Below are positions 8,085 through 16,826 of a stretch of DNA of 64,000 bases, piece by piece. Each line of letters opens with the position of its first letter. The stretch's first letter is position 1. The translations under genes and the position numbers were made by a program. The notes under the pieces are model-generated. The model had not been told where the DNA came from and made no database searches. It worked only from the letters and a program-made list of their open reading frames with translations. The stretch spans positions 855,388 through 919,387 of the forward strand of contig JHUT02000001.1 in assembly GCA_000690595.2 (NCBI GenBank), written 5' to 3'. Origin of the DNA: Natrinema mahii. Its GTDB lineage: Archaea > Halobacteriota > Halobacteria > Halobacteriales > Natrialbaceae.

Positions 8085-8499
8085 CCTGATCACCCTCGGA
8101 GCCGTCGGTCGCGGCGATCTCGAGTTCGCACGCGTCCGCAAGTCGCTCGAGGCGCTGGCGTAGCAGCCCACGCCCATCGCTGGTGAGGACGTATTCGTTC
8201 GTCCGCTTATCGATGGCCGACTTCTCCACGAGCCCGCGCTCGACGAGCGTATCGAGGTTCGGGTACAGCCGCCCGTGATTCACGTCGCCGTACTGGGGCT
8301 CGAGTCGGCGCTTGATCGCGAGCCCGTAGCAGGTCTCGTCGTCGCGCTCGAGGTGAGCGATCGCCTCCAGGGCGTCGCGCTGGAATCCAGTGAGATCGCC
8401 CCATGTCGTGCCGCCGTCGGCCACGAGTCGCTGGTCAGAAAGGGTCGATGCGTCTGTCGTGTCGGGGCTTTCAAGGCCCCGCGAATTGTCGTCGTACAT
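8077..8499 (-). CDS. PadR-family winged-helix regulator
   Basis: 140 residues. An unstructured N-terminus is followed by WGDLTGFQRDALEAIAHLER, CYGLAIKRRLEPQYGDVNHGRLYPNLDTLVERGLVEKS and the wing, with a final helix. This is the haloarchaeal PadR-like pattern. The ATG at 8499 is preferred; the open frame continues upstream into the intergenic operator but without another ATG near a ribosome site. Because it is cotranscribed with the integrase and faces a divergent phiH1-like gene, it probably helps control integration or lysogeny. Confidence 0.75.
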   Translation of the reverse strand: MYDDNSRGLESPDTTDASTLSDQRLVADGGTTWGDLTGFQRDALEAIAHLERDDETCYGLAIKRRLEPQYGDVNHGRLYPNLDTLVERGLVEKSAIDKRTNEYVLTSDGRGLLRQRLERLADACELEIAATDGSEGDQDE

Positions 8500-8642
8500 G
8501 GCTTGCGTACCACAGTTACGCGAGCCGCGCGGACCCGGTGCCACCAACACCGGCCCGCAATTTTCGTACGGACCCAACGGACAGTCGGGTCCACGTGAAA
8601 CTCGCGTTAGCCGATCACTCGAGAGCCCATCGTAATAAATCT

Positions 8643-8682
8643 GGCTACGATATCGTAATTCAAAAACTTCGATATTGTAGCC
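8643..8682. promoter_or_regulatory. Operator-like inverted repeat of the lysogeny switch
   Basis: GGCTACGATATCG (8643-8655) and CGATATTGTAGCC (8670-8682) are inverted repeats with one mismatch. A related half-site, GATATATCGA, lies at 8690-8699. They sit between the leftward PadR-integrase operon and the rightward phiH1-like gene and probably bind one of those two proteins. Confidence 0.6.
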
Positions 8683-8733
8683 TATTTCTGATATATCGAT
8701 GGACGTAAGAATAAGATCCGCCACCATCGGGTA

Positions 8734-8997
8734 ATGAGAAATCCCGGTAGCTGGATGCAGAATCCCACCGACGAGCGGATTCTGGAGGTTCTCGATACCG
8801 GGTTGATGCTGGGTCCGACGGCGATCGCGAAGAACATCGAGAAACACCGCGTCACAGTGAGTGATCGTCTCCGGACGCTCCGCGAATACGGGCTCGTCGA
8901 CAGTCCCGAAGACGGCTACTACAGTATCACCGACCTCGGCGAACAGTATCTCGCCGGGGAACTCGACGCCGACGATCTCGAGCCGGCAGAAGGCTGA
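8734..8997 (+). CDS. phiH1 repressor-like winged-helix protein
   Basis: 87 residues made of one winged helix (DERILEVLDTGLMLGPTAIAKNIEKHRVTVSDRLRTL cut at its motifs: LGPTAIAKNI, VSDRLRTLREYGLV) and a wing ending in DGYYSITDLGEQYL. This family includes the repressor of halovirus phiH1 and is common in haloarchaeal proviruses. It is divergent from the PadR-integrase pair with an inverted repeat between, as expected for a repressor of lysogeny genes. The ATG at 8734 gives the complete domain. Confidence 0.75.
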   Translation: MRNPGSWMQNPTDERILEVLDTGLMLGPTAIAKNIEKHRVTVSDRLRTLREYGLVDSPEDGYYSITDLGEQYLAGELDADDLEPAEG

Positions 8998-9002
8998 GCC
9001 CA

Positions 9003-9284
9003 TCACGCTTTGATCCCCTCGAGTCCGATCCGTCGGAGCAGCGGCTCGAGCCAGCTGGGGTTCTCGTCGTCGATTCGCTGGCCGTTCTCGTTCAGCGTTA
9101 GAATCAACCCGGCCGTCCGGTCTTGGACGGCGAAAACCCAGTGTCGCCCACGCTCGACGCGAACGTCGATCCGCTTCTTGTTATCCGGTGAGCCGGTGAC
9201 CTCGACGTCGACGGAGCGACCGTCCTCGAGTTCGCTACGCAACCGTGGTTCGTCGGGCCTCGTGCGGCCTGATTGAACGGACAT
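9003..9284 (-). CDS. Hypothetical provirus protein
   Basis: 93 residues with alternating strands (RSVDVEVTGSPDNKKRIDVRVER, WVFAVQDRTAGLILTLNENG fragments) and a C-terminal amphipathic helix (LEPLLRRIGLEGIKA). It ends six bases from the phiH1-like gene, which is convergent. It lies downstream of the Orc1/Cdc6 gene and may share its transcript. I recognise no family. Confidence 0.5.
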   Translation of the reverse strand: MSVQSGRTRPDEPRLRSELEDGRSVDVEVTGSPDNKKRIDVRVERGRHWVFAVQDRTAGLILTLNENGQRIDDENPSWLEPLLRRIGLEGIKA

Positions 9285-9327
9285 GGGCGAGTAAAAGCCA
9301 CAGCCGTGAATAAGTCCAGAGCGGAGG

Positions 9328-9423
9328 TGAACGGAAAACAGCCGAAATCGCCTCTCGGGTCAGATATCGGCCGATAGAAGACTTCTATGTCGGTGAGCGG
9401 AAACCGAACGGAATGAGCGGAAA
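9328..9423. repeat. Three short direct repeats beside the Orc1/Cdc6 gene
   Basis: TGAACGGAAA (9328-9337), TGAGCGGAAA (9394-9403) and TGAGCGGAAA (9414-9423) lie directly downstream of the Orc1/Cdc6 stop codon. The last two start 20 bp apart, about two helical turns. They do not match the haloarchaeal origin-box consensus as I know it, but a virus-specific initiator could use its own sites. Confidence 0.4.
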
Positions 9424-9425
9424 TC

Positions 9426-10436
9426 TCAAAACTCGGGGACGGCGTAGGTTTTTCCTCTCCCACTTCCGTTCGATTCGATTAGTCCGTACTTCTCTTCGAG
9501 GTTGGAGAGATACCGACGCCGGGTGCTTTTGGCCTTCGGGTTCTGTACCCGCTGTTCGTAGGTATCGTGCAGTTCCGAGCCGGGAATCGTTCCCGATGCC
9601 TCGATGATATCGTAGAGTAGTCGCTTGTGCGTCCCAAGGTCTTCGACGCGCTCGAGGTGGATCTCCTCGAGGGCGGCCGTCCGAACCTCGTCGACGATAT
9701 CGATCGTGATCTGTGATCGATCGCAGTCCCTCGAGACGGCTCGGGCGGCGCTTCGGAGGATCCCGATCGCTTCGCGGGCGTCGCCGGCGGCGACATCGGC
9801 GATGTAGCCGATCGCGTCGGTCGAAATCGTTCCCGGGCGCAACCCGGCCCGAATGCGGGCCTGGAGGATATCGACCAGTTGCCCGTGCGTGAATCGGTCC
9901 AACGTGATCGGTTGGGCGCTGCGGAGTCGGCTTCGAACGCGGGAGTCGAGGTGAGCAAAGAGATCGTCTTCGTCGATGGTGATCGCGACGATCGTCACGT
10001 TCGGAATGTCGATGAGCGCCTGCAGCGTCATGTCGTCCTCGAGTACGTCGACCTCGTCGACAATCGCGACAACGCGCCGGTCGCTCTCGCGGAGTCGATC
10101 GACGAACGCGCTCGTCGGCGAGCCCATCTTCTTGAGGTTCGCTCCGAGACCCGCGTCCCGCATGATGCCATAGAGAACCTCCGCTTTCGACGAGCCGGAA
10201 ATACAGTTGTGATATCCCCAGCGGAGATTGAGCGTCTCGCGCTCGAGTTCGCGAACGACGAACCGCGCGAGCGTCGTCTTCCCTGTTCCGCTCGGACCGA
10301 AAACCAACACGTTCTCGCCGGTGTCACCGTCGGTAATCGGCCGGAGCGCACCGGCTAACTGCTCGATTTTTCCGTCCCGGTGGTGGAGGTCACTCGGGAC
10401 GTATGACGGGCGGAGGGCTCGAGCATCCGTAATCAT
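9426..10436 (-). CDS. Orc1/Cdc6-family AAA+ protein
   Basis: 336 residues. The AAA+ part shows Walker A (GPSGTGKTTLARF, about residue 48), Walker B (VVAIVDEVDVLEDD), sensor 1 in VTIVAITIDEDDL, an arginine-finger region (LDSRVRSRLRS) and a lid with AAGDAREAIGILRSAARA. The C-terminal 80 residues form a winged helix (GSELHDTYEQRV, STRRRYLSNLEEKYGL). Proteins of this family bind origins and load the replicative helicase; this one is shorter than chromosomal Orc1 copies. It belongs to the provirus, where it could support episomal replication. Its start lies about 90 bases from the A+T-rich pilin cargo. Confidence 0.85.
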   Translation of the reverse strand: MITDARALRPSYVPSDLHHRDGKIEQLAGALRPITDGDTGENVLVFGPSGTGKTTLARFVVRELERETLNLRWGYHNCISGSSKAEVLYGIMRDAGLGANLKKMGSPTSAFVDRLRESDRRVVAIVDEVDVLEDDMTLQALIDIPNVTIVAITIDEDDLFAHLDSRVRSRLRSAQPITLDRFTHGQLVDILQARIRAGLRPGTISTDAIGYIADVAAGDAREAIGILRSAARAVSRDCDRSQITIDIVDEVRTAALEEIHLERVEDLGTHKRLLYDIIEASGTIPGSELHDTYEQRVQNPKAKSTRRRYLSNLEEKYGLIESNGSGRGKTYAVPEF

Positions 10437-10524
10437 GATCGGTAGTTCCGAGACTATCTATTAATTATTGATGGATATGAAGAGAGATAACAAAGACTTC
10501 GGAAAGAGAGATGGGATTTAAAGA

Positions 10525-10968
10525 TTAGACGTGGTCATCGAACTGAGTGAGAACCGACTCACTACCTTCAACCACACCGATGATTTGGATGGTCTCACCA
10601 GAACAATCAATGTCCCCACTAGAAGCTGAACCGTAGTATGCTACGGCTGTGGCCCCTGCAGAGTCAAAGTTGCTACTACCATCATCGTATTTGCTACCAC
10701 TCCCACTACCACACTTAACATAGAGGTCGTCAGCTCGTTCAATGCTGTTCACTGTGATTGTTACCTTCTCATTGCTAGCGTCATGGTCAAATTGAATACC
10801 TGCCTGTGCATTGGCGGTCTGACCTTGTCCAAGGTCAAGCACGAATGCCGCAATCACAGCTGCGAGAATAACTGTGATAGCGACCATAAGTATCACACCA
10901 ATAACGGGTGATACCGCGCGTTCATCTTCACTCCCGACCAATTTCGATTTTGTTTTTGAGGGATCCAT
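10525..10968 (-). CDS. Type IV pilin carried by the provirus
   Basis: 147 residues from the ATG at 10968 ([20 protein letters not shown]), followed by the conserved pilin hydrophobic segment and [14 protein letters not shown]. The head contains two cysteines ([15 protein letters not shown]) that could form a disulfide, and ends [16 protein letters not shown]. An in-frame start at 11025 would overlap the preceding pilin gene. It is the third gene of a leftward pilin operon. Confidence 0.8.
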   Translation of the reverse strand: MDPSKTKSKLVGSEDERAVSPVIGVILMVAITVILAAVIAAFVLDLGQGQTANAQAGIQFDHDASNEKVTITVNSIERADDLYVKCGSGSGSKYDDGSSNFDSAGATAVAYYGSASSGDIDCSGETIQIIGVVEGSESVLTQFDDHV

Positions 10969-10972
10969 TATA

Positions 10973-11449
10973 TTATCCCCATTCTTCTTCAGTGATGACA
11001 TTCTGGCTACCATCAACTTCGCCAATTACTTGGATAGTCACTGAACTACCCTGTGTATCACACTTTGGACTACTTGCGCCGGAGTAGCTGAAGGACCCAC
11101 TATCATCACCTATGGCGATTGTCTCTGATGACCCGGCAGATGGATTTAGACTAGATGATGATTTCCCAAATCCATCAGCAGAGTCACATCCAGACTGGCT
11201 GACCCAAACGTCATCAGCACGGCTGACTGAGTTAACAGTAACTACAAGCTTGTTATTTGACGTGTCCTTGTCGAACTGGATACCTGCCTGTGCATTAGCA
11301 CTTTGACCTTGTCCAAGATCAAGGACGAAAGCTGCAATGACTGCTGCCAGAATGACAGTAATTGCAACCATTAGTATTACCCCTATCACGGGAGAAACTG
11401 CACGATCATTTGACTCGTTCGTCTCCGGCTTACTAATTCCGTTCATCAT
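10973..11449 (-). CDS. Type IV pilin carried by the provirus
   Basis: 158 residues, middle gene of the operon. The leader [19 protein letters not shown] is shorter and differs from the other pilins, but the hydrophobic segment is the same. The head has two cysteines ([18 protein letters not shown]) and a C-terminal [13 protein letters not shown] resembling that of its neighbour. The start may be either of the first two ATGs. It begins two bases after the stop of the first pilin. Confidence 0.8.
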   Translation of the reverse strand: MMNGISKPETNESNDRAVSPVIGVILMVAITVILAAVIAAFVLDLGQGQSANAQAGIQFDKDTSNNKLVVTVNSVSRADDVWVSQSGCDSADGFGKSSSSLNPSAGSSETIAIGDDSGSFSYSGASSPKCDTQGSSVTIQVIGEVDGSQNVITEEEWG

Positions 11450-11451
11450 AA

Positions 11452-11835
11452 TTATAGCGATTGAATGACTGCCTCGTTACCAGACTCAGTAACCCCAATG
11501 ACATTCTCGCCCGTTGAGCAAGTGAACGTCCCACCAGCAGAAGTTGCGTACTCCCCACTGAAGCTACCTCCAGAGTAGCTCCCACCATTGCTACAATACA
11601 CGCCCTGCGTGTTGGAGCCAAGATTATTTAGTGTAACTTCGCTGTTAGCCTCGTCAAATTGAATACCCGCTTGTGGATTCGCCTCCTGACCCTGCCCCAA
11701 GTCAAGCACAAACGCCGCAATCACAGCTGCGAGAATAACCGTGATCGCAACCATAAGGATCACGCCGATAACTGGTGATACTGCCCGTTCGTCTTCGGTT
11801 CCGATCAACTTCGATCTGTATTGTGTCAAGTCCAT
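11452..11835 (-). CDS. Type IV pilin carried by the provirus
   Basis: 127 residues, first gene of the operon. Its leader [20 protein letters not shown] differs from the host pilin at 5562 by one residue, and the hydrophobic segment is identical; the heads differ completely after about residue 55. The head has a cysteine pair ([15 protein letters not shown]). The start corresponds to the ATG of the host gene, and the promoter and leader are shared with it as an inverted repeat. Confidence 0.85.
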   Translation of the reverse strand: MDLTQYRSKLIGTEDERAVSPVIGVILMVAITVILAAVIAAFVLDLGQGQEANPQAGIQFDEANSEVTLNNLGSNTQGVYCSNGGSYSGGSFSGEYATSAGGTFTCSTGENVIGVTESGNEAVIQSL

Positions 11836-12051
11836 ATGTACCACAGCACCGCTGTGAACGGTCGGAAGGACTATGCGGAGTGGTGTGGTACCACTTCATG
11901 CGAGTAGGGGGATTGGGCGTCTACGACCAACCCGACGCGCCTTCCTGCCGTTCCGTTTGGTGCTTGTAGTCAGGACGCAACTGCTACCATATATAGATAA
12001 AGGTTCGTGAGCTTCTCGTGAACTGATAGGGCTTTCAAAATTGAGAATCAG
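11664..12051 (-). repeat. Right arm of long inverted repeat (provirus pilin promoter, leader, N-terminus)
   Basis: Reverse complement of 5346-5733 at about 85-90 percent identity by eye, covering the upstream promoter DNA, TATA-like box (near 11986-12000), leader hairpins and pilin N-terminal codons. The two arms lie in opposite orientation on either side of attL. Confidence 0.85.
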
Positions 12052-12160
12052 TGGCTCCTATCGGAGTTACAGCAAGCCCTTGAACTAACCTACGTTTTGT
12101 GGTTCCACCTCTTTCCCGCCGAGACGATACGAATTTGAGGACCCCGTAGTATTCCTATCT

Positions 12161-12967
12161 ATGGGACGAAACGGATCAGTCATTAGCGCACACGACTTTG
12201 CGCAAACCTACGACGGGGGCGCGTATGCAGATTCGTGGGATACAGTCGAAGAGTACCGAAAGATCATGAGGTACGCCTCGAAGCACCCACAGAAAGGCTC
12301 ACAAGCTGTCGCAACCGCGACGGATACACCGAGGTCTCGAATTCGAACATGGATTGATGAGGGTGGTACACCTGATGTGATACGGGGGCTTGAGACCGCT
12401 CAAGAATATGGCTGGCTCGAAGCCGAGTACAGCGATCCAGAGTTCAAAGGACTGAACGCCCTCGTTGCGAATGTTTTCTCTGGTGGATCGATTGCTCAGC
12501 AGGACTATCGACCATCGTTCGCACTTAATCACCGTGGTAAGGATTCGAACGTTGTCGATGCGCTCAAACTAACTGGCATCGATTATCAGTTCGTTCACAT
12601 TGATGATCACGATCGTGCAGATGAGGTCCGGCCTACGGAGAACGCACCAGTACTCGGGCGGATACTTGCGACGCTCGGCGCACCTGTTGGGCAAAAAGCG
12701 AAGCAGGACCTGTCATTGCCAACTTATCTAGATAATGCACCAGAAGATGTCCGCGAGAAGTTCGTTTACTGCTACCTCGAAAACCGGGCGAGCAAGCGCG
12801 ACAGCCGAAACACGATTAGATTCCGTGAGCAGCGATCAGAATCCTACCTTAGATCACTGACAGCGCTGATCGAGTCCGTCGCAAACGGTCCAGTCACGAT
12901 ATCCGAAAAGAATATCCATATCTCCCTTGAGGCCACAGAGAATCTCAATCTCGGTACAGTTCTCTAA
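12161..12967 (+). CDS. HTH protein with degenerate LAGLIDADG domain
   Basis: 268 residues. An N-terminal helix-turn-helix-like region (EEYRKIMRYASKHPQKGSQ, TPRSRIRTWIDEGGTP) precedes a region with the rhythm of a LAGLIDADG homing endonuclease: LNALVANVFSGGSIAQQDYR, then LGRILATLGAPVGQKAKQ, LSLPTYLDNAPEDVREKFVY and YLENRAS. The acidic residues that end both LAGLIDADG helices in active enzymes are replaced (SGG and ENR), so cleavage is unlikely. I infer a domesticated DNA-binding protein, perhaps controlling the adjacent divergent pilin operon. The family reading rests on pattern similarity only. Confidence 0.5.
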   Translation: MGRNGSVISAHDFAQTYDGGAYADSWDTVEEYRKIMRYASKHPQKGSQAVATATDTPRSRIRTWIDEGGTPDVIRGLETAQEYGWLEAEYSDPEFKGLNALVANVFSGGSIAQQDYRPSFALNHRGKDSNVVDALKLTGIDYQFVHIDDHDRADEVRPTENAPVLGRILATLGAPVGQKAKQDLSLPTYLDNAPEDVREKFVYCYLENRASKRDSRNTIRFREQRSESYLRSLTALIESVANGPVTISEKNIHISLEATENLNLGTVL

Positions 12968-13131
12968 CGATCTACCAAAGTCGGCTTTTGACCGACATTC
13001 GGTATCGCAGCCCGATCACAGATGCATTTCCTATCGTCAGAATCGTCTTTGGATCACACTCCTCATGGGCATCGTCGATACTCTGCTCACTCTCGAGTAA
13101 AACTTCGAAGACTTGATTACAGGACTCTCAG

Positions 13132-13317
13132 TCACGCGTCAATCCCCTCGACTAACTCGAGGGACCACTGGCCGTCGTCGACGTGACGGATATGCATGTG
13201 ATAGTCGCCGTCGATCTCGCCGTCCTCGTCGAGAAGACCCTCGATGCGCATGTCGTCTTTCGGCATCGTGATGCCGACTGAATCGCGGTCGATCTTTCGC
13301 AGTTTGTTCAGCGCCAT
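13132..13317 (-). CDS. Small AbrB-like provirus protein
   Basis: 61 residues from the ATG at 13317. The segment KLRKIDRDSVGITMPKDDMR resembles the swapped-hairpin core of AbrB-type DNA-binding proteins, followed by an acidic loop and a strand (YHMHIRHVDDGQWSLELV). It is divergent from the virion operon and shares an almost identical leader with it, so it may be its regulator. An upstream in-frame start at 13383 lies inside the promoter. Confidence 0.55.
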   Translation of the reverse strand: MALNKLRKIDRDSVGITMPKDDMRIEGLLDEDGEIDGDYHMHIRHVDDGQWSLELVEGIDA

Positions 13318-13321
13318 ATCC

Positions 13322-13874
<553 letters not shown>

Positions 13875-13885
13875 GGGACCGAACG

Positions 13886-14026
13886 ATGGAAACCACTACT
13901 AACGACTCAAGCGCGGAGACGCCCCGGATCGTCCTCGAGAACTTCAGCGAGGGTCTCGAGCGCGACCGGATCATCGCGACGCTGAAGAGCGCCGGAATCC
14001 GGCGGGAGGCGATCCATGTCGAATAG
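13886..14026 (+). CDS. Small acidic provirus protein
   Basis: 46 residues starting METTTNDSSAETPRIVLENF, ending with a basic helix (IIATLKSAGIRREAIHVE). It begins 11 bases after the VP3-like gene and overlaps the next start by 11 bases, so it is translated within the virion operon. No family recognised. Confidence 0.45.
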   Translation: METTTNDSSAETPRIVLENFSEGLERDRIIATLKSAGIRREAIHVE

Positions 14027-14537
14027 ACTCGCGACTGCGCTGCTGGCGCTGGTCGTCCTTGGCTCGCTCGTCGGTTTCGTGGCGATCGGCACTGCGCAGT
14101 CGTCTGAGTTCTCCACTAACGAGACGGTGACCGTCTCGAACGACTCGACTCCGATCAACGTCTCGGTCACGTGGAACGAATCCGTCACGGACCCGGCGAA
14201 CACGTCGGCGTCGGTCACGTTCTACAACGAAACCGAATACGCAAACGACCCGGCCAACGCCACGATCGCCCTCGAGGACACGATCGGGGCCGACGCTGGG
14301 AACACGACGACGGCCAGCTACGACGAGAATGCCAGCGGTCTCGAACTGGACACGGATTACCGAGTCGTCGTTTCGGGCGGGTCGGCGATCGACAGTGCAT
14401 CAGTTGAAGACAGCTCTGGCTACCTCGGCGGCGTCTTGCCGAGCGGCGGTGACTCACTCGGCGGCGGGATACTCGTCGGAGGCGCGGTGATCGGGGTCGC
14501 CGCAATCGGTGCGGCGCTCTGGACCATTCGCGACTAA
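14016..14537 (+). CDS. Exported, membrane-anchored spike-like protein (VP5-like)
   Basis: 173 residues: signal peptide (LATALLALVVLGSLVGFVAI), a threonine- and asparagine-rich ectodomain with many N-glycosylation sequons, a glycine-rich linker and a C-terminal anchor (GGAVIGVAAIGAALWTIRD). Some pleolipoviruses of the HGPV-1/HRPV-6 type carry a second, smaller spike protein (VP5) in addition to VP4, and this gene is in the corresponding position. It could equally be an anchor partner of the main spike. Confidence 0.5.
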   Translation: MSNRLATALLALVVLGSLVGFVAIGTAQSSEFSTNETVTVSNDSTPINVSVTWNESVTDPANTSASVTFYNETEYANDPANATIALEDTIGADAGNTTTASYDENASGLELDTDYRVVVSGGSAIDSASVEDSSGYLGGVLPSGGDSLGGGILVGGAVIGVAAIGAALWTIRD

Positions 14538-14548
14538 GAGATACATCA

Positions 14549-14626
14549 ATGATTCCATCAATCTTTGACAGTACGGACGCTGAGTTGTACAGACCCGCTT
14601 CGATCGCTGGTACGGAGGTGGCCTGA
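14549..14626 (+). CDS. Possible 25-residue peptide
   Basis: ATG at 14549 gives 25 residues, with a TGATG overlap onto the spike start at 14626. It has no ribosome site that I can see. It may be a real translational coupler or chance. Confidence 0.3.
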   Translation: MIPSIFDSTDAELYRPASIAGTEVA

Positions 14627-16254
14627 TGTCGGCCCATCGGCCCATAGCCCATCGCGCCTTTACCGTCCTGCTCGCGTTCCTCCTGGTCGGCTCGGCCGTC
14701 GCCCCGATCGGGGCGACACAACCAGCGGCGGCACAGTCGAGTCCGACGCTCCCGAGTGGTTGCACGACGGCGGACTTCCTGAGTTTCTCCGGCGGTGTCG
14801 GTAGCTGTCCTACGTCGTTCCTGAATCAAGAGATCAACGACCTGCAGGATGCGAACGACATCTATAATTACGGTTTGAACGGAATGGCGGGGACCGAGGC
14901 CGCCTTCACGTTCTTCGATAATTACCTGAATGATACGCGGTCTCCTGCACGGATGCGGATGCAGGTAGCTGTCTCTCAGGCGTACCAGAACGGTAGTTCT
15001 GAGATCAAGGCAACAAGCGACGCTCGGGCCGCAGTTACGGAGTATTACACCGTCAAAGAGGAGAATCTTCTGCGAACCTATAACACATCCCTCCATCTTG
15101 CTGATGGGATGGTCCAGCGGACCGAGACTTCCGGCTTCGACCCGAAGAATACGACCCGTCTTGTCGGGTCGAGTTCTGAGGGGTACTCCTATTCGTTCAC
15201 TGGCTCCTTTCGGATCGTCGGCAGCACGACCGTTGAGTTAGGGGACAACTCGACCACGGTCCAAATGCCGGTCATGGAGACGACGTTGGGCTCGATCGGC
15301 ACTCACAGTTCGTATGGGAAGGTGAATGTCACCTCGACGGCCCGATTCACGCTTCTAAACGCCACGGATGCGCACACTCTACAGTTTGAGGATACCGACG
15401 GTTCTGAGACAGGGAGTTTCGATATGTCGTTTACTCAGATCAACCTGCGGCACGCAGTCGATCCAGCGACCTATCCGAAGCATGTCTATCTGGACGTGTC
15501 TAAGTTCGAGAACCGACGATCTACTATCACGGATCAGCGTGACGAGATGCTGAACTACTCGGAGAGCTTCGTCTCTAACACTTGGTCCGCCTACGAAGAA
15601 GGCCGGATCAACGCAAACGACGTAGTCAGCCGTCTTACCCAACTTGAAGGATTCTCACAAGATGCCGTCGGCGAGAATGCAACGATGGACGACGTTGTCG
15701 TCGCCCTGTCCTCGATGGGGCTGGCGACACCCGACCTAAATTCGACCGGATACATGAGCGTGGAGTTCACGCCGGAAGCCGGCTCTAATCCCGACCCGAT
15801 TACTCAGGAGGGAATGCTGTTGTCGTCGTCATCACCCGAGAGTGGTAGCTGGTCCGCGAACACTACTTATACTCCGAACGAAATCGAGAACTCGACGCCG
15901 CTGATGATGGCGACCGACACCGGCGAACAGTACACTATCAACGCCTCGGAAAACGTAACGCTGTACGAGATCGTAGATACCGACGGAGATAACGTCGAGA
16001 ACACAACGACCGACGAACTCCCCGAGAACTACGACACTGTCGATACTGCGCAGCTAATCAGTGACCTGAACACCTCTCTCCAGCGGATTGAGGAACTCGA
16101 GCAGCAAAAGCAGGAAAATGAGGAACAGGAGGGCGGGATCGGGCTCCCGTCCATCGGCCTACCAGAAGCCGGGGGCGCGTTCGTCGGGCTCGTGGTGATC
16201 GGCGTCGCAGTACTGGCCGTCATCGGAATCGTCACACGGGGAGGGCGACCATGA
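14626..16254 (+). CDS. Pleolipovirus spike protein (VP4-like)
   Basis: 542 residues. The signal peptide (FTVLLAFLLVGSAVAPIGAT) ends near residue 30. The large ectodomain has many N-x-T/S sites and cysteines near its start (GCTTADF, GSCPTSF). Near the C-terminus is a coiled coil (LISDLNTSLQRIEELEQQKQ), a glycine/proline linker and a single membrane anchor (AFVGLVVIGVAVLAVIGIV) with a basic tail. This layout and length match VP4, the receptor-binding and fusion spike. It overlaps the next gene by four bases. Confidence 0.75.
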   Translation: MSAHRPIAHRAFTVLLAFLLVGSAVAPIGATQPAAAQSSPTLPSGCTTADFLSFSGGVGSCPTSFLNQEINDLQDANDIYNYGLNGMAGTEAAFTFFDNYLNDTRSPARMRMQVAVSQAYQNGSSEIKATSDARAAVTEYYTVKEENLLRTYNTSLHLADGMVQRTETSGFDPKNTTRLVGSSSEGYSYSFTGSFRIVGSTTVELGDNSTTVQMPVMETTLGSIGTHSSYGKVNVTSTARFTLLNATDAHTLQFEDTDGSETGSFDMSFTQINLRHAVDPATYPKHVYLDVSKFENRRSTITDQRDEMLNYSESFVSNTWSAYEEGRINANDVVSRLTQLEGFSQDAVGENATMDDVVVALSSMGLATPDLNSTGYMSVEFTPEAGSNPDPITQEGMLLSSSSPESGSWSANTTYTPNEIENSTPLMMATDTGEQYTINASENVTLYEIVDTDGDNVENTTTDELPENYDTVDTAQLISDLNTSLQRIEELEQQKQENEEQEGGIGLPSIGLPEAGGAFVGLVVIGVAVLAVIGIVTRGGRP

Positions 16255-16826
16255 AGCGGGCAGTCGCTTTCGTCATGGTCGCGATCGCGGTCGCGATGGG
16301 CATGGGCGTGGGCCTTGGGCCGGTCGCCGCGCAAGAGCAAGCCAACGAAACAGCGAACCAGACCGACCAAGAGCCGGTGGTCGACCCCGAAGGCGACAAC
16401 GCCCTTCGGACGATCGACAACCAGACGCGAGTCACTGACTGGAGTTACAGCCCCGGCCGGTTCTCCCTCGAGATCGAAGCCGACGAGCCGACCACGATCA
16501 GCCTCACTGAGTCAGGGTCGTTCGAAGAGGACGCGGAGAGCTTCAACTACGCCGAACACGAACTCGAGGAAGGAACGCAGACGGTCACGTTCATGGTCGC
16601 GCCGCGGCAGGGCGGCAAGGGCGCGGCCGTCGCGATCGCCACACAACAGTCCCTCGAGAACGGCGGTGGGGCGGTCGTCTCAACCGGGACGGTCCAGAAC
16701 AACCCGTTCAGCAACTTCGGAGGCACAAGCGGGCTGTTCTCCGGCGTTGCGATGACCGTCGGCTTCGCTGGGCTCAGAGCCTGGTATGTCGTCCGCTCGG
16801 AGAACGACGGGGTGGTCGAAGCATGA
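16251..16826 (+). CDS. Pleolipovirus ORF6-like exported protein
   Basis: 191 residues: signal peptide (VAFVMVAIAVAMGMGVGLGP), an asparagine/threonine-rich spacer, a beta-rich domain (WSYSPGRFSLEIEADEPTTI) and a C-terminal hydrophobic segment (GLFSGVAMTVGFAGLRAWYV). It is coupled by ATGA overlaps to the spike gene and to the next gene, the position occupied by conserved ORF6 in pleolipoviruses. Role in the virion is unknown. Confidence 0.6.
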   Translation: MKRAVAFVMVAIAVAMGMGVGLGPVAAQEQANETANQTDQEPVVDPEGDNALRTIDNQTRVTDWSYSPGRFSLEIEADEPTTISLTESGSFEEDAESFNYAEHELEEGTQTVTFMVAPRQGGKGAAVAIATQQSLENGGGAVVSTGTVQNNPFSNFGGTSGLFSGVAMTVGFAGLRAWYVVRSENDGVVEA

